Shown in pieces: positions 1-13,763 of a DNA stretch of 64,000 bases (position 1 is its first letter; each line of letters starts with the position of its first letter). This DNA is from Trichaptum fuscoviolaceum (Eukaryota; Basidiomycota; Agaricomycetes; Hymenochaetales; Trichaptaceae): assembly GCA_910574455.1 (NCBI GenBank), contig CAJSYZ010000006.1, forward strand, positions 1,811,376-1,875,375, read 5' to 3'. A program made the position numbers and the translations under genes. Under the pieces are notes generated by a model. It was given only the letters and a program-made list of their open reading frames with translations. It ran no database searches and was not told the DNA's origin.

Positions 1-45
1 GAACTGCATTCTTTCCAAATTAAAAGATGCCTTGAATTTGGAGCA

Positions 46-2235
46 TCAATCCTTAACCAACGTCAACCTCATTGGCATCACGGGCCGGCCTAGCTTGGTC
101 CCTTTGATCGAAGGAGCCGCTAGTCCACTCATGTTCCAGTAAATGTCCTTCGTACCAGGCGAGAAAACGAATGACTCCAGAAGAATGGACAAGACAAGTT
201 CTGCGATATACAGCATAGTAAGCATCTGGACCGATTGCAAATTATCAGACTTTTGCTCACTCATCTCAAGTTCGGAGAATTTGAAGCCGCTATTGTGAAC
301 GTCAATGATTAGACCTGCTTTCGGATTCGTCAACTACTCACATGCATGCTCTTCCACCACCAAGGAACGTCATCCTGAGGGTTGCCCGTCAGCATGGTCT
401 CTTTTTCAATATAAAAAGAAAACCTCTGCAGCTTACATGGATGAGTAGACTCCTGGAAGTCGTGCTTTCGCGACCTCGTCTGGCGACTTTCCAAGCCAGC
501 GTTCCGGCTTCCACTCGTACGCATCCTCTCCCCAGATGGCCTTGCTGCGATTGGCATTCAAAATTGATATGATTACATTGGTGTTCTTCCGAAGGGGGAT
601 TTCGCGTATCTCGGATTTGCCGTCAGCAGACTTTATAGGCCACATTAGTGGGAGCACGACGTCCTTCCTCGTACTACAATCGAAGCAAGCACCTTCAGTA
701 CTTCGATCGCATTTTAATATGCCATTCACTTACGTTCTAAGGAGCTGCGAGACTGGAGGGAAGAGCCGAAGGGTCTCACGGCAGACGGCGTCCAGCCACG
801 GAAGATTCATGAGAGTATCATAGTCGAGATCACCGTTTTCTTTGCGCGCTGCTGTAACTTCATCTCGCACCTTCTTCTGCATATCCGGATCAAGGCTGAG
901 TTGATGAAGGATACGACTCAGCGCAGATGTCGTAGTGTCGTGGCCAGCGAAAATGAATGTACTACACGTGAAAAGGTTATGGCTCGTCTTCGCATAGCCA
1001 GTGCTGGGTATGCCTACTTCAGCTGTCCCAGTAACTCCTCCTCTGGAAGACGGTCCTCTTCACTAGACAACATATTTGCTTTCACTAAAGCACGTTTCAA
1101 TATGACGAAATGAATATATAACGGCGAAACTCACGGAGGATACTCAGGATGTCCTTTCCTCCACCGACCTGATTAACGGCTGCGTCGTCGCCTTTCGCTA
1201 GCATGTCCTTCTTCGCTTTGTAGACCTCGACAGACTGCTCATGCATGATGTCGACAATGTCCACCATGCTCTGCACATCTTTGGAGGGCAAAATCTCGAG
1301 AAGCTTTCGGCGGACCCAAGGGCTTCCCAGCCTGACCACGTATGGGACGAACTGCCGTATAATGTTGAGCTTGAATAATACGGGTCTGGGATGTAAGCTG
1401 TCAGTACCAAACGGCAAATTTCAAGAAAGTGAAGAAAGTACACGAATAATTTCACGGCATCATGGTATTTGTTCGTCTTCTTCAAATCCAACGCATCAAA
1501 CTGATACCCCATTCCTCCTTGACCAATATATTCAAGTGCTGCGCGAGACATCCATGTGCTCATGTCGATATCCTCCTCGCCTTCCTTTACTTTCTGTGCG
1601 AGGATATTACGAAGCTGGTGTGCGATCGGATAGAATATCGGAGCAAGGTCCCGCATGTGTTTCGGCGAGAAGACTGGATTAAGCATCTTGCGCTGCTTTC
1701 GGTGTTGTTCTCCCAGTGTCGATAAGAGGCTCGTTCCGAACACGATCTTGTTGTTACTATGTGCTCGTCAGAAATCAGCTACAAGACATCGAGCAGAAGG
1801 GGCGTACGCGATGAACATGGATGTCTCCTCGAAAGTATACTGCTCTTTGACGACTATATGGTGGAGGGCAAGCGGATCGAACACATAAAGCTCTTCATTC
1901 TATGCGACGGTGAGCTACTTGTGCTAATGCAAGTGAATCCTACTTACCTGAAATAACCCGTAGACCTTGCATACACCACCATAGGTCTCCGCTAAGCTTT
2001 GATGGAAATCCCACCCATTCAGGTTGAACAGCTGGTCGAAATTGCCTGTGGTGTGGCTCAGGATTTCTATCGCGTTTCTCTACGCGAAAAAAACGGACTT
2101 ACCTTTAAACCATGAAGCGCTTGGTGGCCCAGGGATATTTGCCAACGGGGACCTTATGACAAAGGGGCGCAGGAAGCGCCAGAAGACGTACGAAGACCCG
2201 AACAGAAGAGCGATATGCAGAGTGCTAAACTCCAT
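46..2235 (-). CDS. Cytochrome P450 monooxygenase, intact copy
   Basis: Haem-thiolate monooxygenase, expected on the ER membrane. The start at 2235 opens a hydrophobic anchor followed by the proline-rich hinge ANIPGPPSASW. First exons read from the sequence are 2103-2235, 1948-2045, 1808-1899 and one starting at 1756. Further exons carry EQHRKQRKMLNPVFS, the I-helix AGHDTTTSALSRIL, the K-helix CRETLR, the ERW motif in EWKPERWLGKSP, and the haem loop. The haem loop is split by an intron near 300-355 and rejoins as FLGGGRACIGFKFSELEM, so the Cys ligand is present. Length is about 550 residues, normal for the class, with no internal stop. The style is that of basidiomycete CYP5150-like P450s, but the family number is a guess. 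The substrate cannot be told. A decayed paralogue lies at 52015-53716. Confidence 0.9.
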
Positions 2236-4082
2236 GACTGATAGGGCTAACTATGCGTTGGATTAGAAAGGGAAGTATCTCTTGCTTCGTTTTATACATG
2301 CCTGGGTCGAGAGTTCGGCAGGTAATCGTGCTTACACTAATCAGCAGGACAAATCGTATTGAGGCAGGTCTTGCGTCCTTTCGCCGCTTCTTACTCTTGT
2401 ATACCTGGAGGCATAGCCATGGGAACAAGCCGGCCGTATGTGAAAGTGTGCTTCGATTTCGTCACTGTCCCTGAGATTCGAGGTGGATTTAAATTTAATC
2501 CCGCATTCCTATGGAACGAATTCAGTATGTGTGTTAGTACAAACCTCGCTAAGCACATGATGACGAGAAAATCGAGTCCATCCGTAGCGTAAGCGGCTGT
2601 ATCCTCCGTTCTCTTGTGTGTGAAAGAATGTGATACTGAGTCCGAGCTCTGACAGTTTCGCCGTCTGTACCTGGTATCTGGACGACATTTGAAGGTCTCG
2701 GCATCGAAAGCAATCGTCACTGTTGCGTGTACGGATGCCTCTGACCGGGCTTGATGAGCAAAATGCTGCATAGGTCAAGATCTTAGGGATCTCAGCCACC
2801 ACGACGATTCAGACTCTGAACGCTAAAAAGTCAATCTCACAAAAGCCGAAGGAGATCCCGATCGGATTGTATATAGCGCGAATTTCGCTTCCCAAATTCT
2901 CCAAACCCCCGATTCCAGTTCTTATCTTTCTATACGCTCAGGCTCAAAACCTAAGTGTCTCTGATGACATCCAGAAGCAGAGTCGTTGCAGTGCATCTGC
3001 ACTGTAGGCGGTGTTGCACTTACTATAGAGTTCCGTGCCGAAGATCGACGCAAGAACATGGCCGGCAATCCTCACACGCTGAGGGATCAAAAGCATATAT
3101 TTGAATGGCCAACGTATGTAAGTATCATCAAACACAATCCCTTATGATGCTATTCTAATAATACTCTAAGGGCATGAGCGGCACAGCGCCTTCGTTTAGG
3201 TGATTCATCTGCAAGAGATAACAACTTCTGCTGAGCTCAGCACGGACTACTGCGGATTCAAAGCACACACTCTGACACGATATCACTTGTCATCTGACTG
3301 CGACAACGCGTATACTACCGTGACGCTTGGCACCGAACCCATCATAACCTCGGCGAAGTTGAGTCGTACGCTTGAATTCTTCCCCTCCAGTTCAAGTTCT
3401 CGCTACTCGGTTTCCCGCCATCGGGTAGTCTCATAATGGTGGTATTCCTTAACGATTCGAAATACTATCAGTGTTTTCCATCCCATCTGCGAGATAGGAC
3501 TGACTCATCGAATGATCTTAGACAGTCGACAAAATTCCTCTTAACCTTCGAAATCATCTCACAAGGCTCCTCAATCTGTGCACTGACGCTCCATCTCTCG
3601 TGAAAACCTTCTACCTCATTCATGCTCAGAGATTGAGTCCTCAAGTAGTTTCTACCTCAATCTATCTATAACCCGTGGCAACTCTAAGCGTCCAAAAAAA
3701 GGCCACCGGATCATCCATATATACACAGTACGGTGATCTGTCTGATACTTGCCCGGCTGAGGACTATTCGCCAAGCTGCATACGAACAAGGCAAGAAGAT
3801 GATCCATCTGATGTGGTGTGGGGCTGAGTCGTCTATGAATGAAATGTTGACCGTACTGGTCATTCATGACGTGCGGCTGGCGACAGGTCAATATTCACGA
3901 CAAAAGCCAAGAACGTATGCCCCACTGGGCGACGCCTTCACTTCCAACGATACTTGTCCAGAAACGACACTGTAGTAATAGGCTACGTTATATTGTAAGT
4001 TTCACATATTGGGCATATTTTTGCACCTCTAATCATTGAAATCATTGCCACTACAGACGATCATATCTACCGACAATCAAAT
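2236..4082. other. Divergent intergenic region, P450 to Cys-rich gene
   Basis: Upstream of both the minus-strand P450 and the plus-strand cysteine-rich gene, so it should hold both promoters. I found no ORF with splice structure or family motifs. Short open frames near 2391-2802 and 2944-3135 (minus) and 3733-3975 (plus) have no recognisable content. Confidence 0.5.
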
Positions 4083-4634
4083 ATGGCAGATGGTGCAGTT
4101 CTAGGTTGGGACACAAATGTCTGCGCTGTGTGCTGTACGTCGAATAACCTCTGCTAGACTCTAATTGTTGGGTGTATTATAACATGACAGGTCACAGGTA
4201 TCGCCTGCACGGGGGCTGTTTGGAATTTTTGTCTACAACGTACGTTTGTTTGCTGACTATATTCTCTCTCTATCTGGCTAAAAGCATGTCACTAACTTTC
4301 GGTTTTTCCAACATGGTCAATTCATATATACTTAGGGCCATATGGAGCAAGTTCAACTCGCGTACCATGTGGAGGGACGCGAGGATGCTGTGGCTCGTGT
4401 CTGCAAGGAAATTTCGATGACGATGAATTCGATCGAGATGAGCCTGTGCCTAGAGGAGGGAACTTGAAGGAAAGAAAGAATAATGCGAAAAAGACTGTCC
4501 CTCGGACGAAAGGTGGAGCGTTAGACGCGGAGTCGGAGATGCACGCAGGTCGAGTCGAAGACGACAGTGATCCATCAGGTTTGAGTCAAGTTATCGCTCA
4601 CCAGCCAGGGCCAAAGCATTCCATGGAACTTTGA
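4083..4634 (+). CDS. Small cysteine-rich protein, left paralogue
   Basis: Three exons, 4083-4134, 4198-4239 and 4336-4634, join in phase to 130 residues. The N-terminal part is dense in Cys (NVCAVC, then IACTGAVWNFC), followed by PCGGTRGCCGSC and an acidic FDDDEFDRDEP stretch. The C-terminal half is hydrophilic and Lys/Glu-rich, probably disordered. There is no signal peptide and no clear membrane segment. The gene at 50001-50547 on the opposite strand is a paralogue with the same intron positions, a 42-nt second exon in both, and the same PCGGTRGCCGSC block; that comparison is what supports the model. The short ungapped Cys spacing could bind metal or be lipid-modified, but that is only a suggestion. 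I do not recognise the family. It is divergent from the P450, as is its paralogue on the right. Confidence 0.8.
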
Positions 4635-5027
4635 TCATCATCGTGTACTTTCCATCATAGTAGCTAATGGTTATTCCTTGATTAAGTTCGGAATAAGCAG
4701 ACACGTCAATCACTTCAAGAGGTTCGCATCAATGAGAATGCATGCAGGCGTCTTCGTTATTTAACTAGTATTTATAGCATTGTATTGCAATTAAATTAAT
4801 TACTACTAGTAGCAGAAATGCCTCCTACAGCGCAGCACACCCATCTCGTGCTCCTTCGCCGCTGATAACCGTGACTATGCTTTCAAACTGAGCGAGCGTC
4901 CACCTGTTCTCGAACGTCTTCCGAGAGATTGATCAGCGTTTTATGTTACTATTCATAGCCTGCGACGTACTCTTGAAGGATTTTGCCATCGACTACTTTA
5001 TGTTGGGTAGTGGCATAAGATGTACAA
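4635..5027. other. Convergent 3' intergenic region, AT-rich
   Basis: Lies between the 3' ends of the Cys-rich gene (+) and the large unknown gene (-). It holds an AT-rich block around 4765-4815 with ACTAGTA-type short inverted repeats. The last small exon of the large gene may extend into it. Nothing else seen. Confidence 0.4.
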
Positions 5028-8000
5028 CTAGCCCATGCACAGCAAGCTTTTCCTTACAATGGACCGGTATAAACCATACAAGTCTTGACTATTGGCAAAT
5101 GAAATGCTTACCATGTGTAAGTCCTGTAGCTGCTGCAAGATTCCAAGGATCGTAATAGTGTAGAGACGAGTAGTGTCGAATGTATGAACTTCTTCAACTG
5201 ATGTGTCCTCATAGGACACCATCTGAAGAGATTCAAGTCGGTGGGTAAGGCACGTGTGTATGTAGCACAACGTTCCCGAGATATCTTGCATTTCCGTTGA
5301 CTCAAATTTCTCTCTCTTTTTCAGAATGGATCGCACTGCCACGCCACACCTCATCAAAAGTTGTGTACCAACAAAGGGGTTGTCCTTTATTGGGAGTGGG
5401 CAGTTTGACAGATAAAAGAGAGAAAGGAACATCGTGTCTTGGTTGCTATATTTGCAATGATTCGTCAATATATGGACACAAAGAACTGCGGAACCTGACA
5501 TACCCCAGACCCTCCACTAAAGCTTCTAACGCTTCGATCCAGGCCACGTCTTGGGCTAGCGTAGCACTTGAGTCGGTTAATATTGTGTTGGAACAGTTTG
5601 CAAGACCAGTGCCATTGAAGACTAAGGGTCCATGTCTCGGTGCCAGAAACTTAACACCATGTTTGTGTATGCCATATTGCGAGAACACTGCAAACGCCCT
5701 TTCGAGTAGTTTGTGATCCGTGCAAGTGTGATCGATCAACATAGTAGTGATGTCCCGCAAAAAAAGTAATACGAATTCTTCTGCATTTAGATGACGTTTT
5801 GACAAGAACCATCCGAAGACATTCTTGTTTTCAAAGAAACATATTAGCTTCTCTATCGCCTTGATTCTGGGTCGGGTGGTCCTATGATCTTAATCAGCCC
5901 CTTTTCTGTACGAAAAAAATGCAGAAATGAACCTAGCATGCTTGAAGAGCGCGATGCACAGCTGTATTAAAGCTTTAATGTGTTGTTTAGTGGGCATCAC
6001 TCTCGAGAATAGAAACTTGAATGTAAGTCACTTACCATTGTCCGTACCTCGTACATTAAGACTATGCCAAGATCTTGAAATCTGTCTGTACAGAAAACTC
6101 ATGGTGTCTCCAAGAATACCTGGGCCATAATCATAATGGAGCTCGTTGGCGCTAGGTAGGTATTGAATTATCATTGCTGACATTTCCTGACTAAGCTCGT
6201 TGACTACGATACGGTTTTCTGCTGGGATGGGCACTTCTGCATCCAGCAGATCTTGTATCACAGCAATCGACCGGGCAGCAAGTACCAGATCCAATTTTGG
6301 TCGTGAGATGTCATATGAACTGTAAACATTGTGAACGTCCTCCAGGCGGAAGCGGCGAAACTCGCGTAGGTTCAATTCCTCTGCTTTGTAGTCGGGAACC
6401 CGGGGTGGGGCAATCATAGGCTGGGGCATCCAGTGTTTGAGGTAGAACAATGAAGGGAGGAATGTCACATTCTCTCTGCGTCAGTGAGAAAATCATATTT
6501 AAAGTCAACAGATGCCAGCCTGAATTATTACTTGGTAGTACTTACCTCAAGCATTCCATTATACGGCCTGGATTGTTCCCTTCGCGGGAAAGCGGTGACA
6601 TCTCCAACATGTGGCTCATAACATCACGGGTACAATGCGATGCCAGGAATTCCAGACCATCGGCGTGGCATCCAAGCAATAAAGTCATCTTCATGAAGAC
6701 CCCGGGATTCGATTTGGAAACGCTTGTGGACTGAACTTTCTTAAGAGATCGCTTGATTTCATGCACTCGGTCCCTTGAATGCTGCCCGCCAAGGGTAATA
6801 AACGAGATATAGAGTTGAGGAAGAGTCTGCAAGATATTCCCGAGCAGCATGAACATCGAATTTCCAATGCTTGCATGTCCAAAACTATAGGAAGTTAGAC
6901 GAGTGCATGCGTTATGAAGAATAGAATGTCATACTCAGACTGCTGGGCTAGTAGCTCGAAGCGACTCCTGTCCTTAAGCTCGGATCTGGAAGCACGTTAG
7001 TACCAAACGTGATAATTATGCCTTGCTCTATAATCATTGACAAACATTGCACGGTCAAGGAGGAAGTTGGTGCATCGCAACAAAGCTTCATAACGGGATC
7101 ACCAGGAAAGAAGTCAGATAGTTTGTTTCGCACGAATGTATGAAACTAACGCAACACACTTTCTTGCACACCCTTAATTTCTTCGCCTTCGTTTGCTACA
7201 GTATCAAGCAAGAGCTTAACGTCGGATTTGAAGCCAGTCAAGCCACAGTTCATCGGATTGTCCAGTGGGCCCACGAGATAGTTGAGATCCGGGAGCAGAA
7301 TTAACTTTGTAGAGGACACCATCTATTAATGTATGCAATCAACCTGTCAACTCGAGGCATCTGAAGATTCCTGACGTACTTACATTGTAGGAATGCGCAA
7401 GATCATTGAGAATTGAGATGTCCGAGGGTAAATTAAGAAAGACACCGTCGTACAGTGTATCATCTTGATGTTGATCATCACCTTCAACGTGTCCTGCATA
7501 GGAGTAAAATCGACGACTGAAGTACTTGAATACCTTTTTACAGAGAGTCTGTACTGTAACCCGATGACCCATTGGTAAACGTTTTCCCGCCTCCAGAACA
7601 TTTTGCAATAGGCGACACGAACGAAATAAGACAGGGGAATAATAGCACAAGTTGTTGGGATCAATGTGGGATACCCATAGTCGAAGATACCAATGAGAGA
7701 TGTCGGAGATGCCGGGTATCCTATTAATTTTGTCTAGTGTTTAGGCACATGGACGAAAATATGCAACGTACAGTAGAGTACTCAAAAGATATTGAAAGAG
7801 GACGCCCCATTTCTGTTTTTCTTCTTTGTTGGTAAATTCAGACACATTGTCCCAATTGACTTCAACCGACTGTCCGACAATATCAATTCGTCCACGACTC
7901 AAGGTAAGAGCTTGAAAGCCACTCCAATGACAGTTGAGAATACTTATTATATTATCAAGAATCGTGATATCGGCGGTGATTGTCGAGGAAGATCGGATTG

Positions 8001-8804
8001 TAGCTCGGATGCCTTCAATTGTACGCCTGAGGCTGCTAACATGGGTATACATTTCAGTCGCTGCAGTTGCTGAGCTGCAGTAAAGCCAGACGTAGAGTTC
8101 AGGGTGGTCTTCGAGGATGTCTCGCAACCGCAAAATAGCCTTTATCCGGGTCGAGCATGTCACAGACCTGGAGCAAGCTATCAGTACGATGGTATTTTGT
8201 ACCTTGGGCAAACGAACAGGCCTTACTGTGTGTGTTCGAACAACTTCAAACATAAATGCCGTAGAAGAAATGCTGGCAATTCGGCGCCAATACAAGCAAG
8301 TGTGGTAAGCGGAGGACTACGAGATGTTGCTGAATGTAATTTACCATTGAGATGATCCCCTTCCCAATTCTGAAAATACAGAGTGCGTATCCTCCGGTAT
8401 GTGGCCTCTGGACCAAACCCAGCTCTATGAGCGGCTTCTCCCAGAGCTCTCTCAAGACGTTTCCCAGCGATGTCATAAAGGTTCCCAAGAACTCGTCCTG
8501 CCCCGATGTTGTTGCTCATGGTATCATTTGTGGAGGAAGTGAGATGAGTGGAAAACGATGCGCCATCGTCACCAGACGCTCGGTAGAACGTGTTGGTGGC
8601 ATTGTTAAAAATATCCAGAAGTGCATCTTCTTCGATTGTCTGGAGAGACAGCATAAGCGAGTTCGATGAAGAGAAACGCGGTCCTTTAAAGCTATGCTTG
8701 CGAAATCGCAAAGTGAAGGACAGGAGTCTGAAGACCTTGACAGACTCGTAAACGGCGACAGGGCGCCTTTCCACGGGAAAAGAATTGTATACTTGTGCTG
8801 GCAA
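5028..8804 (-). CDS. Large uncharacterised protein, left paralogue
   Basis: Multi-exon gene of roughly 1,000 residues with no recognised domain. Conserved blocks shared with the right-hand copy (54436-57882) define it: GRVLGNLYDIAGKRLERALG near 8490, LEDHPELYVWL near 8110, a block ending in DLAHSYN near 7390, GNILQTLPQLYISFITLGG near 6800, SLFYLKHWM near 6440, NKNVFGWFLSKRHL near 5800 and HTCLTHRLESLQM near 5230. Composition suggests a soluble, largely helical protein. Exons joined cleanly over 8560-7170 and 6880-5200. The piece at 6885-7200 is not resolved: I could not place its splice sites without a stop, so one lesion there is possible. The true start (8804 or an internal Met near 8650) and the last exon are uncertain. 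Same strand as the RING gene upstream. Confidence 0.6.
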
Positions 8805-9443
8805 CCTAGATCTGAGATCACATCTGTATTGTCAGAGATAATCACGAGAGTCCACTTCATCTGCATTGTTTCAAGTTGCAGTAGAAGGCATTGAAAACGG
8901 GACACGTACGGTAGCTTTTGCAAACAACACTTTAGAACTTCATGGTGATGCTAAGTGATGTTCTTGGTTCATTGCCTCCTTTAACTTCATTCATTCTTTT
9001 AAAGGAAAAGGAAAATATCGCCGATGTGATGGCCCGAAGCTACGTTGACTTGAAAACGGCAGCATGATGGAAGTAAAGATATGAGAGCAGAAATGCAAAT
9101 GCAAATGTGTGCTTCTCGGGAGTCAGCACCGGCGTCACTTAGGATAGCGACAACATCCCGTGCCGACGTTTGTGTCTCACCTATTTAAACCCAACAAACT
9201 GCAAATGTTCTCATATTTGTTTGCTCACATGTGCAACGAATATCCTGCGCAGACAATTATTGCACGTTAATGTACCTCAATCGAAATAGCAAGACTCTAG
9301 CAAATATCTTGGATTCATCCCAATTGCGTACATACTATAGCGAAATATGATATGCACATCTGTAAAGGCACATGTATCGAGTGGAGATGCTGCAATGTCA
9401 TAAGTCAGGTATAAAGACCCACAAGAACATTGCAGCACATTCC
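8805..9443. other. Intergenic, no gene seen
   Basis: Between the start of the large unknown gene and the 3' end of the RING gene. It must contain the promoter of the former; no clear TATA box or motif stood out. Confidence 0.4.
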
Positions 9444-11302
9444 CTAGTCAGAATCATCGTCATTCTCATCTTCATCCTCGTCGGACAAAACCGCTGCTCG
9501 ACGACCCCAGCCACTGACGAGTCGTTGAAGACCAGTAACATGATTCGCATGAGTTCCTGGCCTACGAATGTCCTCCTCACTATCCTCCTCGTCATCGTCC
9601 TCATCCTCATCGTCGGATAAGACTCGCCGTCGACCTGCAGTGTGCACTCGGGCGACATAGACATCTTCGTCTGAACCGAACTGGGACTCCTCGTCATCGG
9701 AGAATGATATATGCCTGCTGCTGGGTCGAATAACAACAGGTGGGGCCTCGCGGCGTGGTCTCGGAGGCTCTAAGATTTCGCCGTATCCATCTTCTTCGCC
9801 ATCGCTTCCTTCGTGATAGTCCCCGGCAACAGAGTCAAAGTCATCAATTTGCGTGACAGGGTGATTCTCGTCATCATCTATGAAGCTGCTTTCGTATCCA
9901 TTGTCAGCATCATCTTCTTCCCGCCTAAAACCGCCATGCTCGAGCATTTCATCGAATGCACGAGCATTCCAGTATGCGTCCATCGCCCCCTCCATCAAAT
10001 CATGATGGTCCAACCAGTCCAACCCTCCTTCGTCGTCGTAGTCGGGATCACCAGGAAAAGAATCTGAGTCTTCGCTGTCATGGGCGTCCGCATCATGCCC
10101 ACGGTACAAACGGCCACAATGTGAGCAAACGCCATCCCAGATTTCATGAAAGCAGCTTGTACAGCGATACGCATTGTCCTCTTCGTCGTAGAACCCACGC
10201 GTACGAAGTTCCTCCACTTCCTCATCAGCAAAAGCTGCTGCGTTGTTCTGGGCATTTCCGTTACCATTCCATCCCCATCTTACCCTTCCACCTTTGAAGA
10301 TGCCTTGCCAGGGATCTCCATTAGATGCATCTGGAACAACAGGAGGCGAATGATCATGCCCTGGGAAGAGGGTTCCAGCAATCCCGCCTTTGTTGGAAAA
10401 CGCAGCAGTTACAATGTCCTTGATGGCCCATGCTTCTACGGGTGCCTCACGAACTACTGCGCGGCAGTGCGGACAGGTCTTGTCCTTCCGAACAAGCATC
10501 GGAGCGCCTAGGGCAAGCATTGTCGGGTCGTCTCTATCGAAATTCTGTGCGAGAAGAGCCGGTGGAGGAACACTGATATGAGGCGGGGCAGCACGGAACC
10601 AAGCCACAAGACTGAAATATGGATGAGGTTAAATGAGAATTGATCTGAGAGAAAAGGCTCACCAAGTGTAGCAAGAAGTGTGGCCGCACGGTGCCAACGC
10701 GTAAGGTCGGAACATAGGATCTAGACAAATCTGGCATATCAAGGACGCTGTTATCGATGATGTGAATTCGCTATGAGCATCCAGGATCTTTAGGTAGTCT
10801 ATGAGTATCTCGAAATGGCGAATAGCCTCCTACACGCACTTTTTGTTGCTTCTTTACTTTCTCCCGCAGCAGCTGTAGTTCGCTAATCTGACTCGATGAG
10901 CCAGCTTTTGTTTCATCTGCGCTGTTTTGAGGCTCTATAGCACGCTCTTTACCCTGAAAGATGGTCGCTCATTAGTGCAAATGAAAGAAAGCTCATGACA
11001 CAACTGCGCACCTTCGTAGATGTAGAGGCAACAGACTTCGCGCTCGACGGTTTTACCATAGATCGCATAGCGAGAATGCCAACCGGATTTAGGACTTCAG
11101 TAATAGACGACTTCCTCCGTCTCCGTTTGCGCTTTTTCTTTAGCAAATCAGACGAAGAGCCTCTCGGTTGTTTAAGCTCCTCAGTCTTGACCTTCTTCAG
11201 CACTTTTGATGTTGGCACGTTCCTATTCTCGCTGTCTGATGAGGCACTTCTTTTCTTCGAGCTGCTGGGTCCGGCTTGTAGAGAGCTATCAGCCCTCGAC
11301 AT
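9444..11302 (-). CDS. RING-finger protein with acidic C-terminal tail (probable E3 ubiquitin ligase)
   Basis: The start at 11302 gives a Ser/Lys-rich basic N-terminus with an NLS-like KKKRKRRRRKSS run (exon 11012-11302). A short coiled-coil exon follows (10840-10953, SELQLLREKVKKQQK), then a C3HC4-type RING: CQIC, PCGH, SCYTC split by an intron near 10611-10662, and CPHC. A second Cys cluster, RCTSCFHEIWDGVCSHCGR, lies near 10110-10170. The last 230 residues are very acidic (DDEDEDDDEEDSEEDIRRP and similar). The RING pattern supports E2 binding and ubiquitin transfer; the acidic tail and basic N-terminus suggest a nuclear or chromatin-linked role, which is inference. The splice between the coiled-coil and RING exons (10740-10840) is ambiguous by a few codons. 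Its substrate is unknown. Confidence 0.82.
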
Positions 11303-11613
11303 AATTTGCAAGTATTCAAGTAGGTGGTGGTGGGGTTCCAGCAAGACGCGTCGCGCTCATCGTGGACGTGGTCAACAAATCCAATTTGGGTGGCTGCCCA
11401 GTTCGGAACACACTGGCACTGCGTGGTGGCTGTGCTCTGGCTTCAAAACTTAGCGAAGTATGTGATTGTGGTTCTATGTAGTTCTGATTACATGAAACAC
11501 TAGGTAACAAGCTGGGTAAATTCTTCTGCATAATATTCTCTAAGATCCGGTCATAACTAATCAAATTTATTCTTCGATAATGACAGCTTCGAAACCGCCA
11601 CACAGCTTCCAAT

Positions 11614-13763
11614 CTATACCTGCAGGTGTTCGTACTTTGACGCAACGAATTCGCATCTCTTGAGCTCATCCTCAGGCTCATACTCGACGTAAGAATCACT
11701 AAATGGACGATGACCACCAACATCCCCTTCGTCGTCCTCGGTATACTGTTGCAAAACAAGCCTCTGCTCCGTCGAAAAATCCGGCCAGTCTGGAGAATGT
11801 GCTAGCTTATAGGTGTTCGGGTCGTGCGAGCGGACGAAAGAGAGCCAATAAGCAATCAGCTCCTCGCTGAAAGCGGTCTCAGCATCATTCAAGCCAGTGA
11901 AAGTTGTAGACCCGTTTGCTCTATCGATAGTGTGGCGTGCATAGGAGAAGAATTCAAGTCAGTAATTGAATAAGTAAGTATAGAAGAAAATCATATGTAC
12001 CCAGTGTTAGTGCCCAGAAACATCATCCAATTTTCCGCAGCGTGCTCTGTGATCCCAGGCTCGTGAAAGGTCGGGTTGGGCTGGTTGTACCTGTACGTCC
12101 ATGCCTTTGCGAACTTAACTCCCGCACCACCGATGATCTCTCTCTGGGATCGAAATGTCCGCAGTCACAGGAATGTCAAGTAATTAGCGAGAACATCCGC
12201 AGAGAGAGACTCAGAGAAACTCACGCCGCATCTGAGATTGGGCTCGCCCGTGCCCGACCGGAATCGCTCGGCCTCAGAACCGAATTGTTCCGGGTCGTAA
12301 ACTTGATCAAATTCGTCCAGATCGTCGTCGCCAAGAAGTGGATAAAACGTCTTCAGGGCTTTTTTGAGATCTTTTCCTGGAATGAGGGTCTCATTACTCG
12401 TTGCACTGGTGATAGATTACTACTATAGCGAAACTTTTTTCTGGAAGAACTTCGAATGCAGGACTTACCCGACGATCATAGGCACCCAGGCAAACTTGCC
12501 ATCCACAAACGCCTTGGTGGGATACTCGGTAATGAACTTTTCATCGAGGATCGGTCGCCATTTTTCGTATGGCTCGCCGTCGGGACGTTTTCTGAAAGAT
12601 AAAGATTCTTTTTGAGATTGTTTCATACAGGCTTTCGGAATACTCACAAGGAACCACACGCGTTCTGTGCTCGCGCAAGATCATCGACGGGTGCTCTGCG
12701 GAGGCACGCCATCGTATCTTCCACTGAATCGAGATTGTTGCCACAGTTTGCTTGGGTCGCAAAATACTCGAAGAGGGGCTTTAACATCGAACGTGTCAGT
12801 AAACATTATATTTAGCGAATGCATTGTAAATTCCACTACACCTCTTGCTGATCCATCGTTGGCAACGCCTCACGATCCGGACTCTGAATAATCGCTGCAT
12901 GAAACAGCTTTTCCTGCCTAGCCACAAGATGGAGCATAACGCTTCCTGCACCGGCGCTGTGCCCATTTATAGTCACCTTCCCCGGGTCCCCACCGAACGC
13001 TTCTATGTTCTCTTTAACCCATTGAAGGGCTAACACTTGGTCGAGAAGGCCGACATTATGGTCGCCCAATGACCCCGGCGATTCGGAGTAAGTAAATGCC
13101 GGATGCGTGAGGAAGCCGAAAGAATCAAGTCGATAGTAGACAGATACGATGACGACGTTGGGCGATTGATTGATCCAATGTTCGAACGGCCAGTTCCGCG
13201 GGTTACCGTATACATAGGCTATCAAAAGTTTAGTACGATCACAGACGACACTAAGAAAACATTACCTCCGCCATGTATATAAAAAAGCACTGGCACTAAT
13301 GAAAATCATTCAGTTCAATAAATCCAAATCCAAAAGGGAATTGACTGTTACATTTGCTATCAGCCGTCGCATTGAGCGGTGAATACACGTTCAACTTCAA
13401 GCAATCCTCCGTACCCGCACCGCCGGCATCACCGTAGCCAGTGGTACCTTGTATACAGAACATTGGATACTTGGTTGCGTCAAGTATACCACCTTTTCGC
13501 CTCAGTTTCTCTGTGTCCAAGGGGACAGGCTTCCTGAATCGTAAGTCATCAATGGGTGGCTCGGCATACGGTAGGCCAAGATGCGAAATGGCGAATGGTG
13601 GAGTGAAATGTCCAAGATATTGGGCATAGCCTGTGTCGACGATGCGAGAGGGGCGAAGTTCTGGACGAACATCCGAGGATACGAGGTCTGGATCAACGAA
13701 GTGCCTTGGTCCCGCGAATGGCAAAAGTCCAAGAATTGTCTGGAGAGCTCGAGAGATGATCAT
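11614..13763 (-). CDS. Secreted type-B carboxylesterase/lipase
   Basis: Alpha/beta-hydrolase of the carboxylesterase type-B (cholinesterase-like) family. The start at 13763 opens a hydrophobic leader, [19 protein letters not shown], that fits a secretion signal. Family marks follow in order: [16 protein letters not shown], the Cys-containing [11 protein letters not shown], the oxyanion-hole YIHGGG (split by an intron near 13210-13265), [13 protein letters not shown], and the nucleophile elbow GHSAGAGS near 12950. The C-terminal exons hold the candidate catalytic His in [12 protein letters not shown], a conserved [16 protein letters not shown] block and a final [13 protein letters not shown]. 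About 540 residues with around eight short introns, the normal family size, and no lesion seen. Likely an extracellular esterase; whether it acts on lipids, feruloyl or other esters cannot be read. Confidence 0.88.

Noticed and set aside
2391..2802. Minus-strand frames upstream of the P450
   Set aside because: Overlapping frames without motifs and in promoter position; no match to P450 or other family parts.
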